Assembly: GCA_958439725.1 (NCBI GenBank)
Contig: CAUBWJ010000002.1
Location: 80,324-144,323, forward strand
Length of the DNA stretch: 64,000 nucleotides
Direction: 5' to 3'
Origin: an uncultured Muribaculaceae bacterium
Lineage (GTDB): Bacteria > Bacteroidota > Bacteroidia > Bacteroidales > Muribaculaceae
Shown: piece after piece, positions 45,647 to 54,400 of the stretch
Layout of the letters: each line of letters begins with the position of its first letter
Numbering within the stretch: position 1 is the first letter of the stretch
The notes under the pieces: model-generated
The model's database searches: none
What the model saw: only the letters and a program-made list of their open reading frames with translations
Told to the model about the DNA's origin: nothing
Made by a program: the position numbers and the translations under genes

Positions 45647-46024
45647 TCAGTACTCCTCCGGCACCTCCATTTCTTTTATTGCCTCCAAAAGTTCTTCAAT
45701 CATCTTCTCGGTGGCTTCCATGTCTTCAAGCACAGCTCTCATGCGGTATGGCGCACCGTTTCTTCCGTGTCCGAACTGGTCGAGCCATATGTACGTCTCG
45801 TAGTCAACATCAAAATCCTCGTAATACTCCTCTATATTCTCTATGAGGGAGTTGATGTTGGCGCATTTCATTTCAGCCGAGAATGAGAAGTCGCGTCCTG
45901 CCGGAGTGAACTTGCCAAACTCAAACTCCGCTGTCTGCTTCTTGTAGATTATTCCTGCTTCCACCTTCCAGCCTTTCGACTTGGCACATTCAACTACAGC
46001 GTCGGTCAAATCGTCTATATACAT
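45647..46024 (-). CDS. Small conserved-type protein, paralogue of 45160-45549
   Basis: This 125-residue acidic protein starts at the ATG at 46024 (MYIDDLTDAV); the longer reading adds 16 residues rich in Asn and Thr with no match to the paralogue. It shares the GWKV, FSFSAEM and YxxxxW landmarks with 45160-45549. The family is unknown to me. The pair may have arisen by tandem duplication within the element. Confidence 0.65.
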   Translation of the reverse strand: MYIDDLTDAVVECAKSKGWKVEAGIIYKKQTAEFEFGKFTPAGRDFSFSAEMKCANINSLIENIEEYYEDFDVDYETYIWLDQFGHGRNGAPYRMRAVLEDMEATEKMIEELLEAIKEMEVPEEY

Positions 46025-46087
46025 ATTGTTATTGTTACGGTGTGTTGTGTCAGCCGTAGCGGAGAGTGCCACGGCTGACGGGGTTGT

Positions 46088-46450
46088 TCAATCCTCGAAT
46101 CTTGCGAGAAACTTCTGTAAGCGGTCATCGCGTAGGTTCTTCAAGGCGATCGGCTTGAAGTTGGTCTGCTGCCTCACTTGAAGTTTGCCGTAACCTTGTG
46201 CGCTAAGGTCGAGTTCGACTTCGGATAACTCGTTGAGTGACACATAGCCATACTCATCCTCGATTAGACCGGTCACTATGGCGAACATGATGGTGTCGCC
46301 TCCCTCTCGTTCGCCTTCAAGTATAAACCATCGGGCGGAGCCGAGTGCGAAGATTGCGCGGCAAATTGCTTCCTTTCCCTTGCCGTCCTGGGAATAGAGG
46401 GGGTAGTCCTTCAAAGCTTCCTCCAACTGGGGTGTCTGTAGTCTGCACAT
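46088..46450 (-). CDS. DUF2958-like protein
   Basis: This 120-residue protein resembles DUF2958 proteins of plasmids and conjugative elements: a PLYSQDGKG segment, ARWFILEGE, then FAIVTGLIEDEYGYVSLNELSEV. Function is not known. It starts 2 bp after the 55-residue gene, so the two are cotranscribed. Confidence 0.55.
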   Translation of the reverse strand: MCRLQTPQLEEALKDYPLYSQDGKGKEAICRAIFALGSARWFILEGEREGGDTIMFAIVTGLIEDEYGYVSLNELSEVELDLSAQGYGKLQVRQQTNFKPIALKNLRDDRLQKFLARFED

Positions 46451-46452
46451 AT

Positions 46453-46620
46453 TCAGTCAAATATTATTTCGTCGGGGTAAACTTCAATGGTGGCTCCGCT
46501 GTTAAACTCAATGATAAAGCGGTAGCCGTTTCGCCCCACCACCGTGGCGCGATGGTATCCGCGCCATGGGGTGTCGAGTTCGCATTGCCGTCCGTATTCG
46601 GGAAAATCGGTGTTATTCAT
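46453..46620 (-). CDS. Very small protein (55 residues)
   Basis: A 55-codon reading from the ATG at 46620 gives MNNTDFPEYGRQCELDTPWR... ending FNSGATIEVYPDEIIFD. The middle looks like a short beta-rich domain (HRATVVGRNGYRFIIEFNSG). It ends 2 bp before the DUF2958-like gene, and the spacing and codon pattern support a real gene. Confidence 0.6.
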   Translation of the reverse strand: MNNTDFPEYGRQCELDTPWRGYHRATVVGRNGYRFIIEFNSGATIEVYPDEIIFD

Positions 46621-46683
46621 ATAAGTATAAGCTTGTTTTGAATACTTCTGTATGACAAGTAATTAAGCATTACGCATTATGAA

Positions 46684-46992
46684 TTAAGCATTGTCATAGT
46701 CGGGGTCAAAAATGAGGTCAGCCTCGATTAGATGGTTGTATGCCTCGGCTGCGAGACGCGAGGCCCACTCGTTGCGGTCATCGTAACGGCCTTTGCGGTA
46801 GTTGTGGGCGAGTCCTTTCATGTAGCCCAACATTACCTTAAACGCCTGCTGCTGGAGATAGCGGTGCATGGTTGTCATTGCCATGCCGGTCTTCTCGGTG
46901 CTGCTCACTTTGCCGTTTACAAAGTTCTCGAAGTCGCGGACAAACTCCTTGTCGCCCTCGGCTATCTTCATGAAGTCGATGTCTGTATTCAT
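46684..46992 (-). CDS. Small helical protein of the accessory cluster
   Basis: This 102-residue, mostly helical acidic/basic protein (MKIAEGDKEFVRDFENFVNG, then HRYLQQQAFKVMLGYMKGLA) is not recognised. It begins 11 bp downstream of the 64-residue gene and so probably shares its message. Similar small proteins are frequent on Bacteroidales conjugative elements, but I cannot name the family. Confidence 0.55.
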   Translation of the reverse strand: MNTDIDFMKIAEGDKEFVRDFENFVNGKVSSTEKTGMAMTTMHRYLQQQAFKVMLGYMKGLAHNYRKGRYDDRNEWASRLAAEAYNHLIEADLIFDPDYDNA

Positions 46993-47003
46993 GTCTATGG
47001 GGA

Positions 47004-47198
47004 TTAGATGGTTGCTTGATTATAGATGGCTGGCTCGGCAGACACATTATATATGTAATCGCCTGAGCGCACCAAAAGGCAGTCAGCTCCATAATAGAGC
47101 TTCTTCATGCCTCGGACACTTCCTGTCTTGTGGAAGTTCGGGAAGCGGTTGATGCCGACACGGCGTCCCTCCTCGATTGTCATTTTCTTTACTCTCAT
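47004..47198 (-). CDS. Small basic protein, first gene of the minus-strand cluster
   Basis: This 64-residue basic protein contains GINRFPNFHKTGSVRGMKKL and ends with a strand-rich VRSGDYIYNVS. It is not recognised. It is the most upstream gene of the six-gene minus-strand cluster; its promoter must lie within or beside the palindrome at 47249-47483, where no TAnnTTTG box was seen. Confidence 0.55.
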   Translation of the reverse strand: MRVKKMTIEEGRRVGINRFPNFHKTGSVRGMKKLYYGADCLLVRSGDYIYNVSAEPAIYNQATI

Positions 47199-47248
47199 AG
47201 TTCCTTATTATTAATGAGTTCAATTCTTTTTCCCTTTTTGTGAAGCTC

Positions 47249-47483
47249 CTTTGAGCTTCTCGGTCGGGAGAACCGTTTTTCGTGCAAGTACACACTGCGG
47301 ACACGAGGGAACATAAGGCAAGAGTAGAGGCGATGACTGCGACCGAGATACCCATTTTTGAGGCACGAAAAAATGTGGAGGCTCACGGTCGCAGTCATCG
47401 CCGGAAAGCGTAGCGGCTCTTGCCGTTGCTCCCGTCCGCAGTATCTTCGCACCGAAAAACCTCTCCGACCCGGAAGCGCAAAG
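47249..47483. repeat. 235-bp imperfect palindrome
   Basis: Arms at 47249-47345 and 47386-47483 pair along nearly their whole length. Paired blocks include CTTTG, GCTTC, GGTCGG, GTTTTTCG, CTGCGGAC, GGCAAGAG and a perfect 16-bp inner block (47330-47345 with 47386-47401). The 40-nt loop can form a further ATTTTT/AAAAAT stem. It separates the minus-strand cluster from the AbiE promoter. It could be a large structured RNA leader, a transfer or replication signal, or a non-autonomous element. Confidence 0.7.
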
Positions 47484-47510
47484 CGATGCAATCAGAAAAT
47501 GCTGTACTTG

Positions 47511-47563
47511 TAACTAAATAACGGCAAATAATTTGGAGATTTGCCGTTATTTAGTTAACTTTG
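47511..47563 (+). promoter_or_regulatory. AbiE promoter and operator
   Basis: A perfect 19-bp inverted repeat (47511-47529 and 47539-47557, 9-nt spacer) overlaps a consensus promoter: TTTG at 47532-47535, 20 bp, then TAACTTTG at 47556-47563. The start site should be near 47568, 18 nt before the abiEi ATG. AbiEi proteins are known to repress their own promoter by binding inverted repeats, so this is the expected operator. Confidence 0.8.
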
Positions 47564-47585
47564 CACTTGATATACAAAGACTCCA

Positions 47586-48317
47586 ATGACAGAGACACGC
47601 ACTGCCATACTCACGTTTGCCGAGAATCGGGATAGCTTCCGGTTCGCCGAACTGTTGTCGTATCTCAACGGACTCTTTGAGATTTCGAAGGTCACGCTCT
47701 CCTGGTATCTCAGGGAAATGATCAACGACAATATTATCTTCAAGCTTGGCCGTGGCATATATACGGCTCACAAGGTGCATACATCGGAATACACGCCACG
47801 CCTGAGGACCAAGGCTGTGAAAGTCGGCAAAATTATCGCCCGTAAGTTTCCATTTGTCTCGGTCTGCATACTCGATGGTCAGGTCTTTGCTGATTTCCAG
47901 CATCATATTTCCTCCAACAATGTAATATATATGGAAGTGGACCGTGATGCCATGGAGTCAGTCTTTCATACCCTGAAACATGAGGGATATGCCGCGTATC
48001 TCAATCCGTCGAAAGATTTTGTATATGACAACATCGACTTGTCGAAGGAGGCTGTGATTGTAAAGCCTTTGATTTCCGAATCCCCACTTTTGAACTTCAA
48101 GGGAGTCAAGACTCCGCGTCTGGAGAAAATTCTTGTTGATATCTATTGTGACGATGACTTGGACTATCTTCATGGCAACGAGTGGAGCCGGATGTTCGAC
48201 AACGCTCTTTCGATGTATTCAGTCAACCGAACCGCAATGCTGCGATATGCCTCGCGACGCAATGCCAAACCGGCCATAGAGAAGGCCATAGAAAACTTGG
48301 GAACCCACAATGATTAA
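47586..48317 (+). CDS. abiEi: AbiEi-type antitoxin / transcription repressor
   Basis: This 243-residue protein has an N-terminal winged helix (residues about 1-60; ISKVTLSWYLREMINDNIIFKLGRGIY) and a C-terminal domain that in type IV systems counters the AbiEii toxin without touching it. The next gene encodes the partner toxin and overlaps by 8 bp. The perfect inverted repeat on the promoter supports autoregulation. The sequence is nearer to the Bacteroidota AbiEi-like group than to the Streptococcus protein. Confidence 0.82.
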   Translation: MTETRTAILTFAENRDSFRFAELLSYLNGLFEISKVTLSWYLREMINDNIIFKLGRGIYTAHKVHTSEYTPRLRTKAVKVGKIIARKFPFVSVCILDGQVFADFQHHISSNNVIYMEVDRDAMESVFHTLKHEGYAAYLNPSKDFVYDNIDLSKEAVIVKPLISESPLLNFKGVKTPRLEKILVDIYCDDDLDYLHGNEWSRMFDNALSMYSVNRTAMLRYASRRNAKPAIEKAIENLGTHND

Positions 48318-49371
48318 ACCACACTGTTTCGGCAAGGACTGGTTTCAGTCAATGTCGAAGAAATACCGTTACAACGACCTCGGCATTATCGAAAAAGTCA
48401 TCAGGGCCTTTGCTCTCCTCGACCTTTTGGCCCGCTCAGGCTGCCCTTATATCTTCAAGGGTGGCACATGCGTCGGTCTGATACTCGGCGACAAGACACG
48501 CCGACTTTCAATCGACATTGACATTATCTGTCCTCCCGGTACAAATGTCGAAGAATACCTTGACCGCATAAGCGAGTTTGGTTTTACGAGAAAAGAACTG
48601 GTTGAACGCCGTCAGGCCGGAAAAGATATTCCAAAGAGCCACTCCAAGTTCTTCTATCAGATAGCTTATACTGACCGTTCCAACCAGGAGTCATATATCC
48701 TGCTTGATGTTTTGTATGAGGATACCCACTATCAGCAGGTGAATGAGATAGAGGTCATCAACCAGTTCATCGAACTTGATTCCGAGCCGTCGATTGTAAG
48801 GGTTCCATCCATAGGCGATATTCTCGGCGACAAGCTGACGGCATTCGCTCCCAACACCACCGGCATACCTTATTATAAGAATGGCAACTCCCGTGGCACC
48901 GAAATCATGAAGCAGGTCTATGACATAGGTCGTCTGTTCGATGCTGTCGAAGATCTTGAGCTTACAGCCAAATCGTTCGGTCGCATTGCTCTGGTGGAAC
49001 TTGGCTACCGTGGTCTTGGCGCAGACCCGTCGGTAATCTACGAGGATATACGGCAGACCGCACTTTTAATTGCCACTCGGGGGCTGGAGGGAAAAGGAGA
49101 CTTTGCTTTGTTGCAAGATGGTATCAAGCGGCTCGGCAACTTCATTTATGAGAACAAATACTTTATCGAAGATGCCATAGTCGATTCGGCAAAAGCTGCT
49201 TATGTCGCCACCTGCATAGAAAAGGGACAGTCAGAGTTATTGAAGTTCGACTTATCCAGGCTTACTGCCGAAATGAATATCGACAGGAAGCTGCCGGTTA
49301 AACTCAATAAATTAAAGAAGACACGTCCGGAAGCATTCTATTATTGGTATCTAATTGACCAGATTTTATAA
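48310..49371 (+). CDS. abiEii: AbiEii/AbiGii-type nucleotidyltransferase toxin
   Basis: This 353-residue toxin of the type IV system has the nucleotidyltransferase fold. The GGT of FKGGTCVGLILG (G51-T53) and the acidic pair in RRLSIDIDI (D69, D71) form the first motif. A third acidic residue (D133 in LLDVLY), K175 in ILGDKLTAFA and D205 in YDIGRLF complete the expected set, so the active site looks intact. Known relatives transfer nucleotides to tRNA ends. It ends 17 bp before a second operator-like repeat. Confidence 0.88.
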   Translation: MIKPHCFGKDWFQSMSKKYRYNDLGIIEKVIRAFALLDLLARSGCPYIFKGGTCVGLILGDKTRRLSIDIDIICPPGTNVEEYLDRISEFGFTRKELVERRQAGKDIPKSHSKFFYQIAYTDRSNQESYILLDVLYEDTHYQQVNEIEVINQFIELDSEPSIVRVPSIGDILGDKLTAFAPNTTGIPYYKNGNSRGTEIMKQVYDIGRLFDAVEDLELTAKSFGRIALVELGYRGLGADPSVIYEDIRQTALLIATRGLEGKGDFALLQDGIKRLGNFIYENKYFIEDAIVDSAKAAYVATCIEKGQSELLKFDLSRLTAEMNIDRKLPVKLNKLKKTRPEAFYYWYLIDQIL

Positions 49372-49388
49372 GAAAGAAAAAATACCTT

Positions 49389-49431
49389 ACTAAACAATGG
49401 TAAATTGCAATGACATTTGCCATTGTTTAGT
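49389..49431 (+). promoter_or_regulatory. Second AbiEi operator-like inverted repeat
   Basis: Arms ACTAAACAATGGTAAAT (49389-49405) and ATTTGCCATTGTTTAGT (49415-49431) form a 17-bp inverted repeat with one mismatch and a 9-nt spacer. They match the AbiE promoter repeat at 14 and 15 of 17 positions with the same spacer length. It lies 20 bp before the gene at 49452. A -7-like TAGTGTTG (49428-49435) overlaps its right edge. Confidence 0.7.
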
Positions 49432-49451
49432 GTTGGAAAGTAGTTGTAATT

Positions 49452-49778
49452 ATGATAAAAGAGACACGGCTGTCGCCGGAAATGGTTGACGCTCTGGAGC
49501 AAGCTATTCGCGAGGCTGTGCAGGAACGCATAGACACCGACCCTGATGTTGCCGACTGCTATCTACGCATCATCCCGGACAACTGGCATGTCCAAGTGAT
49601 GTATATCGAGGAAAGCAATCTCACCGCTCCCAACCGTGATGTGGCGTTGCTCAACCTCATGTACGACCTCAAAGATTCTTACGGCGGCAATGAAATCTGG
49701 ATGCTCAACGATGAAGCCATCCATGACCTCGCACAGTCTTATGGAGAAATGATAGAAATTGACATTTGCATGAATTAA
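49452..49778 (+). CDS. Unknown 108-residue protein downstream of the AbiE pair
   Basis: This acidic soluble protein is not recognised. It has an N-terminal amphipathic helix (SPEMVDALEQAIREAVQERI), then predicted strands (CYLRIIPDNWHVQVMYI), then a C-terminal helix. There is no toxin or enzyme motif. It starts 20 bp after the second operator-like repeat and is probably expressed under the same control as the AbiE genes. It precedes the BREX leader by about 260 bp. Confidence 0.65.
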   Translation: MIKETRLSPEMVDALEQAIREAVQERIDTDPDVADCYLRIIPDNWHVQVMYIEESNLTAPNRDVALLNLMYDLKDSYGGNEIWMLNDEAIHDLAQSYGEMIEIDICMN

Positions 49779-49836
49779 GTGCAATCAATTAGCATTAATT
49801 AACATTGGAGTGCAAGAATCCCGCACCCTTGACTGC

Positions 49837-49844
49837 TAATTTTG
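49837..49844 (+). promoter_or_regulatory. Possible promoter upstream of the BREX leader
   Basis: TAATTTTG lies in the 421-bp gap between the 108-residue gene and brxA. No convincing gene lies in that gap. A small inverted repeat (ATAAGCCTT/AAGGCTTAT, 49983-50014) occurs further on. Confidence 0.35.
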
Positions 49845-50041
49845 CGGTCAAACAATAAATCATACATCATCAAATTATCAAATTTACTTCGATATGTCAA
49901 TTATAATCATGTTACTGGTTCTTCCATGCTGGCTTTTGCAAGCTCTCAAAGATGGAGGGAATATTTAGTAGTGATTTCAGAAATAAGCCTTTACGCACGA
50001 TTTTTAAGGCTTATGGCACCGCTTATCTCAGAAATTTTTGT

Positions 50042-50199
50042 TAACTTTGCATTTCAAGAACGAATATATCTGAAAAATGACCAATAACTACTGACAAAGA
50101 CTTACGGCGAGAGCTGAAAACTTTGAGAATACCCTTGTAGTCGTTACGGGCTTTGGTCGGCCTTCAGATGCTACTTGGGTATTCTCATTTTTTATTATC
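50042..50199 (+). promoter_or_regulatory. BREX operon promoter and attenuator-like leader
   Basis: TAACTTTG (50042-50049) is a good -7 box without a clear -33 TTTG. The roughly 145-nt leader holds a five-residue micro-ORF (ATG 50077, MTNNY, stop at 50092-50094). It then has a hairpin with a 10-bp outer stem (GAGAATACCC 50125-50134, GGGTATTCTC 50177-50186), a 2-bp mismatch and an inner GTAG/CTAC pairing. ATTTTTTATT follows, 14 nt before the brxA ATG. This is the form of an intrinsic terminator sitting between promoter and first gene, that is, a possible attenuator. Confidence 0.6.
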
Positions 50200-50847
50200 A
50201 TGACTCAGCGAGAATTGCAAAAAAATAGTCCTTATACAGCCGGCATGACTGGTTGCGGCTTTATGGTCGATGAAATGACCAGAGCACTTCCTTTATTTAT
50301 GTCCGAGGCCTCCGATGCGCTTCTCAAACAAGAAATACAGAATAACGAAGTCCTTTTAATCACTTCATTGAAGACTCGGCAACGTGCCGTATCAGAATTT
50401 AATAGGCGCTTCAAGGCAGTACCGTTATCATTTTGGGAAACATATTTGTCTCTGTCCCCCAAAATGCAGATACTTGCAATGTTTTTTGTTTTGTTGAAAG
50501 CCTACAAACTCTATTTTGATTTTCAGGTTGAAGTAGTTCGCAACAAGTGGAACTCCTTCAACCAAACAGTATCAAAGAATGATTTTCTTGCCGCAATTTC
50601 TGACATTGCTTGCAACGACGAGTTTGTAGACTCTTGGAGCGACAATACCCGTGACCGCGTCGCTTCTGCATTTCTCAGTGTGTTAAGGAAGGTCGGCTTT
50701 ATCTCTGATAAAGACGGCGACCTTCGCCAACTGGAATATTCCGACGAAGACTTGTCATTCTTCGTCCGCATCGGTGAGCCGTGGTTCCTCGATGCCATTT
50801 TGATTCCACCTTATCGTATCGAAACCATTAAATCCATCGCGTTATGA
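50200..50847 (+). CDS. brxA: BREX protein BrxA (DUF1819)
   Basis: This 215-residue protein is the first gene of a type I BREX phage-defence operon. It fits BrxA in length, in the N-terminal YTAGMTGCGFMVDEM segment, in the central FWETYLSLSPKMQILAMFFVLLK, and in position. BrxA is a small DNA-binding protein needed for full defence in studied systems. Its stop overlaps brxB by ATGA. Confidence 0.85.
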   Translation: MTQRELQKNSPYTAGMTGCGFMVDEMTRALPLFMSEASDALLKQEIQNNEVLLITSLKTRQRAVSEFNRRFKAVPLSFWETYLSLSPKMQILAMFFVLLKAYKLYFDFQVEVVRNKWNSFNQTVSKNDFLAAISDIACNDEFVDSWSDNTRDRVASAFLSVLRKVGFISDKDGDLRQLEYSDEDLSFFVRIGEPWFLDAILIPPYRIETIKSIAL

Positions 50848-51473
50848 GTGAGGTTGTTGTTGACAGACTTTATGAACGCCTTTGCAAACCGGACTTTCAG
50901 GACACGCCTCACGGAGACCTGTTCTACAACTATTTCATAGTTCCCTACGACCCGGCAAAGGAATACGAAACGCGCGAACGTATTCAATGGTACCGCGATA
51001 ATCTGATTCGCCCTACGAACTATGTCAATGCGTTGCACATCGACATTTTCGAGGAATTTTGCAATTACCTCGACAATAAACCTTTCGGTAAGAAATATCC
51101 ATCGTATCTGAAATATCTTATCGAGAAAGAATCCAAGGATCCGGAAAGCTCCGAGGGAGTTGCCCGTTCCTTGACTCAACAAGCCCAGGGCGATGCCTTC
51201 ATTCAGTATATCCACGACAGAATTGTGGCGCATAAAGAAGCCGAGACCGAGAACAAGACACCTTACGTCTTTATTTCGGGGTTCGGCAATATATATCCAT
51301 ATCTTCGCCTCTCCACTTTCCTCAATAAATACGAAGAATACAACCAAACCCACGCATATAAGATATTCGTGTTCTATCCCGGCGAGCCTGACGGCAACTC
51401 CTACAAGTTGTTCGACCGTTTCGCCGACCAACATGTGTATCGTGCGGCCCTCATTCTTGACTTCCGAAATTAA
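50844..51473 (+). CDS. brxB: BREX protein BrxB (DUF1788)
   Basis: This 209-residue protein has the BrxB/DUF1788 features: VDRLYERLCKPDFQDTPHG near the start, the YVFISGFGNIYPYLR block in the middle and KIFVFYPGEPDGNSYKLF near the end. It is thought to help assemble the BREX complex with PglZ. It is coupled to brxA and lies 6 bp before brxC. Confidence 0.88.
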   Translation: MSEVVVDRLYERLCKPDFQDTPHGDLFYNYFIVPYDPAKEYETRERIQWYRDNLIRPTNYVNALHIDIFEEFCNYLDNKPFGKKYPSYLKYLIEKESKDPESSEGVARSLTQQAQGDAFIQYIHDRIVAHKEAETENKTPYVFISGFGNIYPYLRLSTFLNKYEEYNQTHAYKIFVFYPGEPDGNSYKLFDRFADQHVYRAALILDFRN

Positions 51474-51479
51474 TACGTC

Positions 51480-54400
51480 ATGGCAGACTTCAAATATTTA
51501 TACGAACTATACGACAAGGAAATTGACCGTCCGTTCAACCCCGCGGTCAATGCGTCAGATTTCAAAAAAGCTACCGTCGACGCCGAAATTGACGAGTATG
51601 TTTTCACTGAAGAAATCATAAACAACATTTACAATGTGCTTTCTGCAATCCGAGACCGGCAGACTGCCCACAACGGCATTTGGATTAACGGTTATTTCGG
51701 TTCGGGTAAGTCTCACTTCCTGAAATTCCTCGATTATTGCCTACATCCCGATTACAACACTCGCGCCCTTGCCCGTCTCGCCGAGGCTGTCAAGGAACAC
51801 GACCCACTCCAAAACCCACAGTCAAGATGTGAGGTTACTGTCGCTGATGTCAATGCTCTCACTGACTGGCTGCGCACAGCGTCGGTCGAGACCATTCTGT
51901 TCAACATCGGGTCTGTCGCCAATTCCAACACCAATCAGCAGAAGGTATTTACCGAGGTGTTCTGGCATGAGTTGAACCGCCACCGCGGTTACAACACATT
52001 CAATCTGCCGTTGGCTCAATATCTTGAAAAGGCTCTTGACTCAAACGGCAAATTCGACGAGTTCAAGCAGAAACTCGATGACGAATTTGGCTGGAACTGG
52101 AAAGAAATGGCCGCCGAACTTGCCAATACTGAACTCGACACAGTTCTCGAAGCAGCCAAGGATGTTATGCCGAGTCTGTCAATTGACGTTATCCGTCAGC
52201 GTATTGTCAAGAACGACTTCCCCCTCACTGTGGAAGCGTTCATGAATGAGCTTCACTCTTTTGTGGCATCCAAGCCCTCCAACTTCCGCCTCGTGTTCTT
52301 TGCCGATGAAATTTCACAGTTCATCGACAACCGGAGCGCACTTCTGCTTCAACTGCAGCAGATAGTCAGCGACCTGCACGAGGCTTGCGATGGCAAAGTG
52401 TGGATAGCCTGCACCGCCCAACAGGACCTCTCCGAAATTCTCGGCGACTGCCATATCTCCAAGACAACCGACGATTACGGTAAAATCATGGGGCGTTTTC
52501 AGGTCAAGGTCTCGCTCAAAGGCACCAACTCCGAATACATCACACAGAAACGTATCCTTGATAAGAAAGGCTCTGCCGCCATCGCTCTCGAAGAACGCTT
52601 TGATAAGATACACAGCAACATCACCGCTCAGTTGCTTCTCCCTACGGGCTACAACACCTATCGCTCAAAGGAGGAATATGCCGCCTACTATCCCTTCGTT
52701 CCTTATCAGTTCACTCTGATGATGAACATTTTCGATGCTTTTGTCGCTCAGAACTTCGTGGATAAAGAGGTAAAAGGTAATGAGCGAAGCATCATCAAGA
52801 TTACCCATTCGGTAGCCAAGGACACCAAGGACCAGGAAGTAGGCAATATTATCTCCTTCGACCAGTTCTATAACGCCATGTTCCGCGGCTCCCTCACTAC
52901 CAAAGGGCAGAAGTCCATCGCCACGGCCAACAATGTCATAGAGTCATACAATGTCAACCGCGAACTCGGCGAGCGTGTGCTGAATGTGCTCTTTATGATT
53001 TGCAACATGGACGAGCAGCAGCGTCGTGTGTTCCCGGCAACCGCCGATTACGTCACTTCGCTTCTGATGCGTGATGTCGACGAGAATAAGCTGAAACTCA
53101 AAAATGATGTGCAGGGAGTCATCGACTACCTGTGCGACAATAATATTCTCCGCCGCGATACTCTCGCCGACGGACATACAGAGTTCTACACCTTCTTCAC
53201 CGAGGAAGAACGTCGTGTCGCCGCTTCAATCGGCAACCAGTATGTCGACAACGACTTCATGGCAAACCTGCTGATCGATTTCTTCAAGGAATATCTCGCA
53301 CCGCAGAACCGCGAGTCCTACTGTTCCTCGAAATTCTCTGTGGGCGGCATTGTCAACGGAAAGACATTCCTCACTTCCAATGCCGATATTTCCGTGGACT
53401 TCGTGCTCGAATACGACGGTACCGTTCACGAGTATGCGTTCCGCAATATCGAGAACCATCTTGCCTTCTTTATGGCCGACGGATTTTCGGCGGATCCGCA
53501 ACTGCGAAACCGCCTCACATGGATTTGCAAGGTGCGCAAATTCCTCCAGTCGCCCGACGGTCAGAGCACGTCCGACACACGCAAGGCAGCACTCGACAAG
53601 TTCCGTCAGATGGCCGCCGATGAGTACAAGGAGATTCAGAAAGCGTTGAAAGCGCTCTTTAATTCGGCTCAGGTCATATCGTCTAATCAGCAACTCGCTG
53701 TCGCTTCTTCGACCAAGGACAAAGATCGCTACAACGAAGCGGTAGCCCGCCACTTGCAGAACGTATATCCCTACGCAAAACTCGCCGTAGGCACATCCGT
53801 TCCCCGAAGCGAAGCCGACCTCAAATCGAAGATTCTGCGCCCGGCTCAGAAAGAAGAATATACCGGTGTCAATCAGACTCTATCAACTCCCGAAACGGAG
53901 ATTGAGAATTATCTGAAACGTCGTGGCGGTGAAGCCAATCTCAAAGACATTGTCAAAGAGTTTGGTGCCGCTCCCTACGGTTGGAGCCAAGAGGCAACCA
54001 TCTTCTTCGTCAACGAGCTTGTCCGCCGCAACGTCCGCGAATTTACCTACAACAATGCCGAAAATCCCGACCGCAACATCATTGCCAACAACGTACTGCG
54101 CGACACGGCGAAGTTCATGGTAAAGGCGACCAAGGAAATACCGCAAAGCGTCATAAATGCTTTCCTTGATGCCTGGCACGATATTTTCGGCGAAGCAAGT
54201 TCCCCTTCTTCCGGACATCCGGCTGACATACATAACTGGGCGAAGGAGATCCTCAATGCCAAAATCGGCAATGATCAGGATGCTGTCAACAAGCTCGGTG
54301 GAAGTTCTTCGCCTGTAGCCGTCTGGCTCACTCAGTCGATAGGACTTATCAAGAAATGGCTGCAAGTCAGAGAAGATGAGCCATTCTTCCGCCGTATTAC

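Noticed and set aside
47195..47491. Minus-strand 98-codon reading over the palindrome
   Set aside because: It follows the two palindrome arms exactly, is Arg- and Cys-rich with no domain, and is better explained by the inverted repeat.
49842..50087. Plus-strand 81-codon reading before brxA
   Set aside because: It overlaps the predicted BREX -7 box, has no domain-like pattern and no spacing to a promoter.
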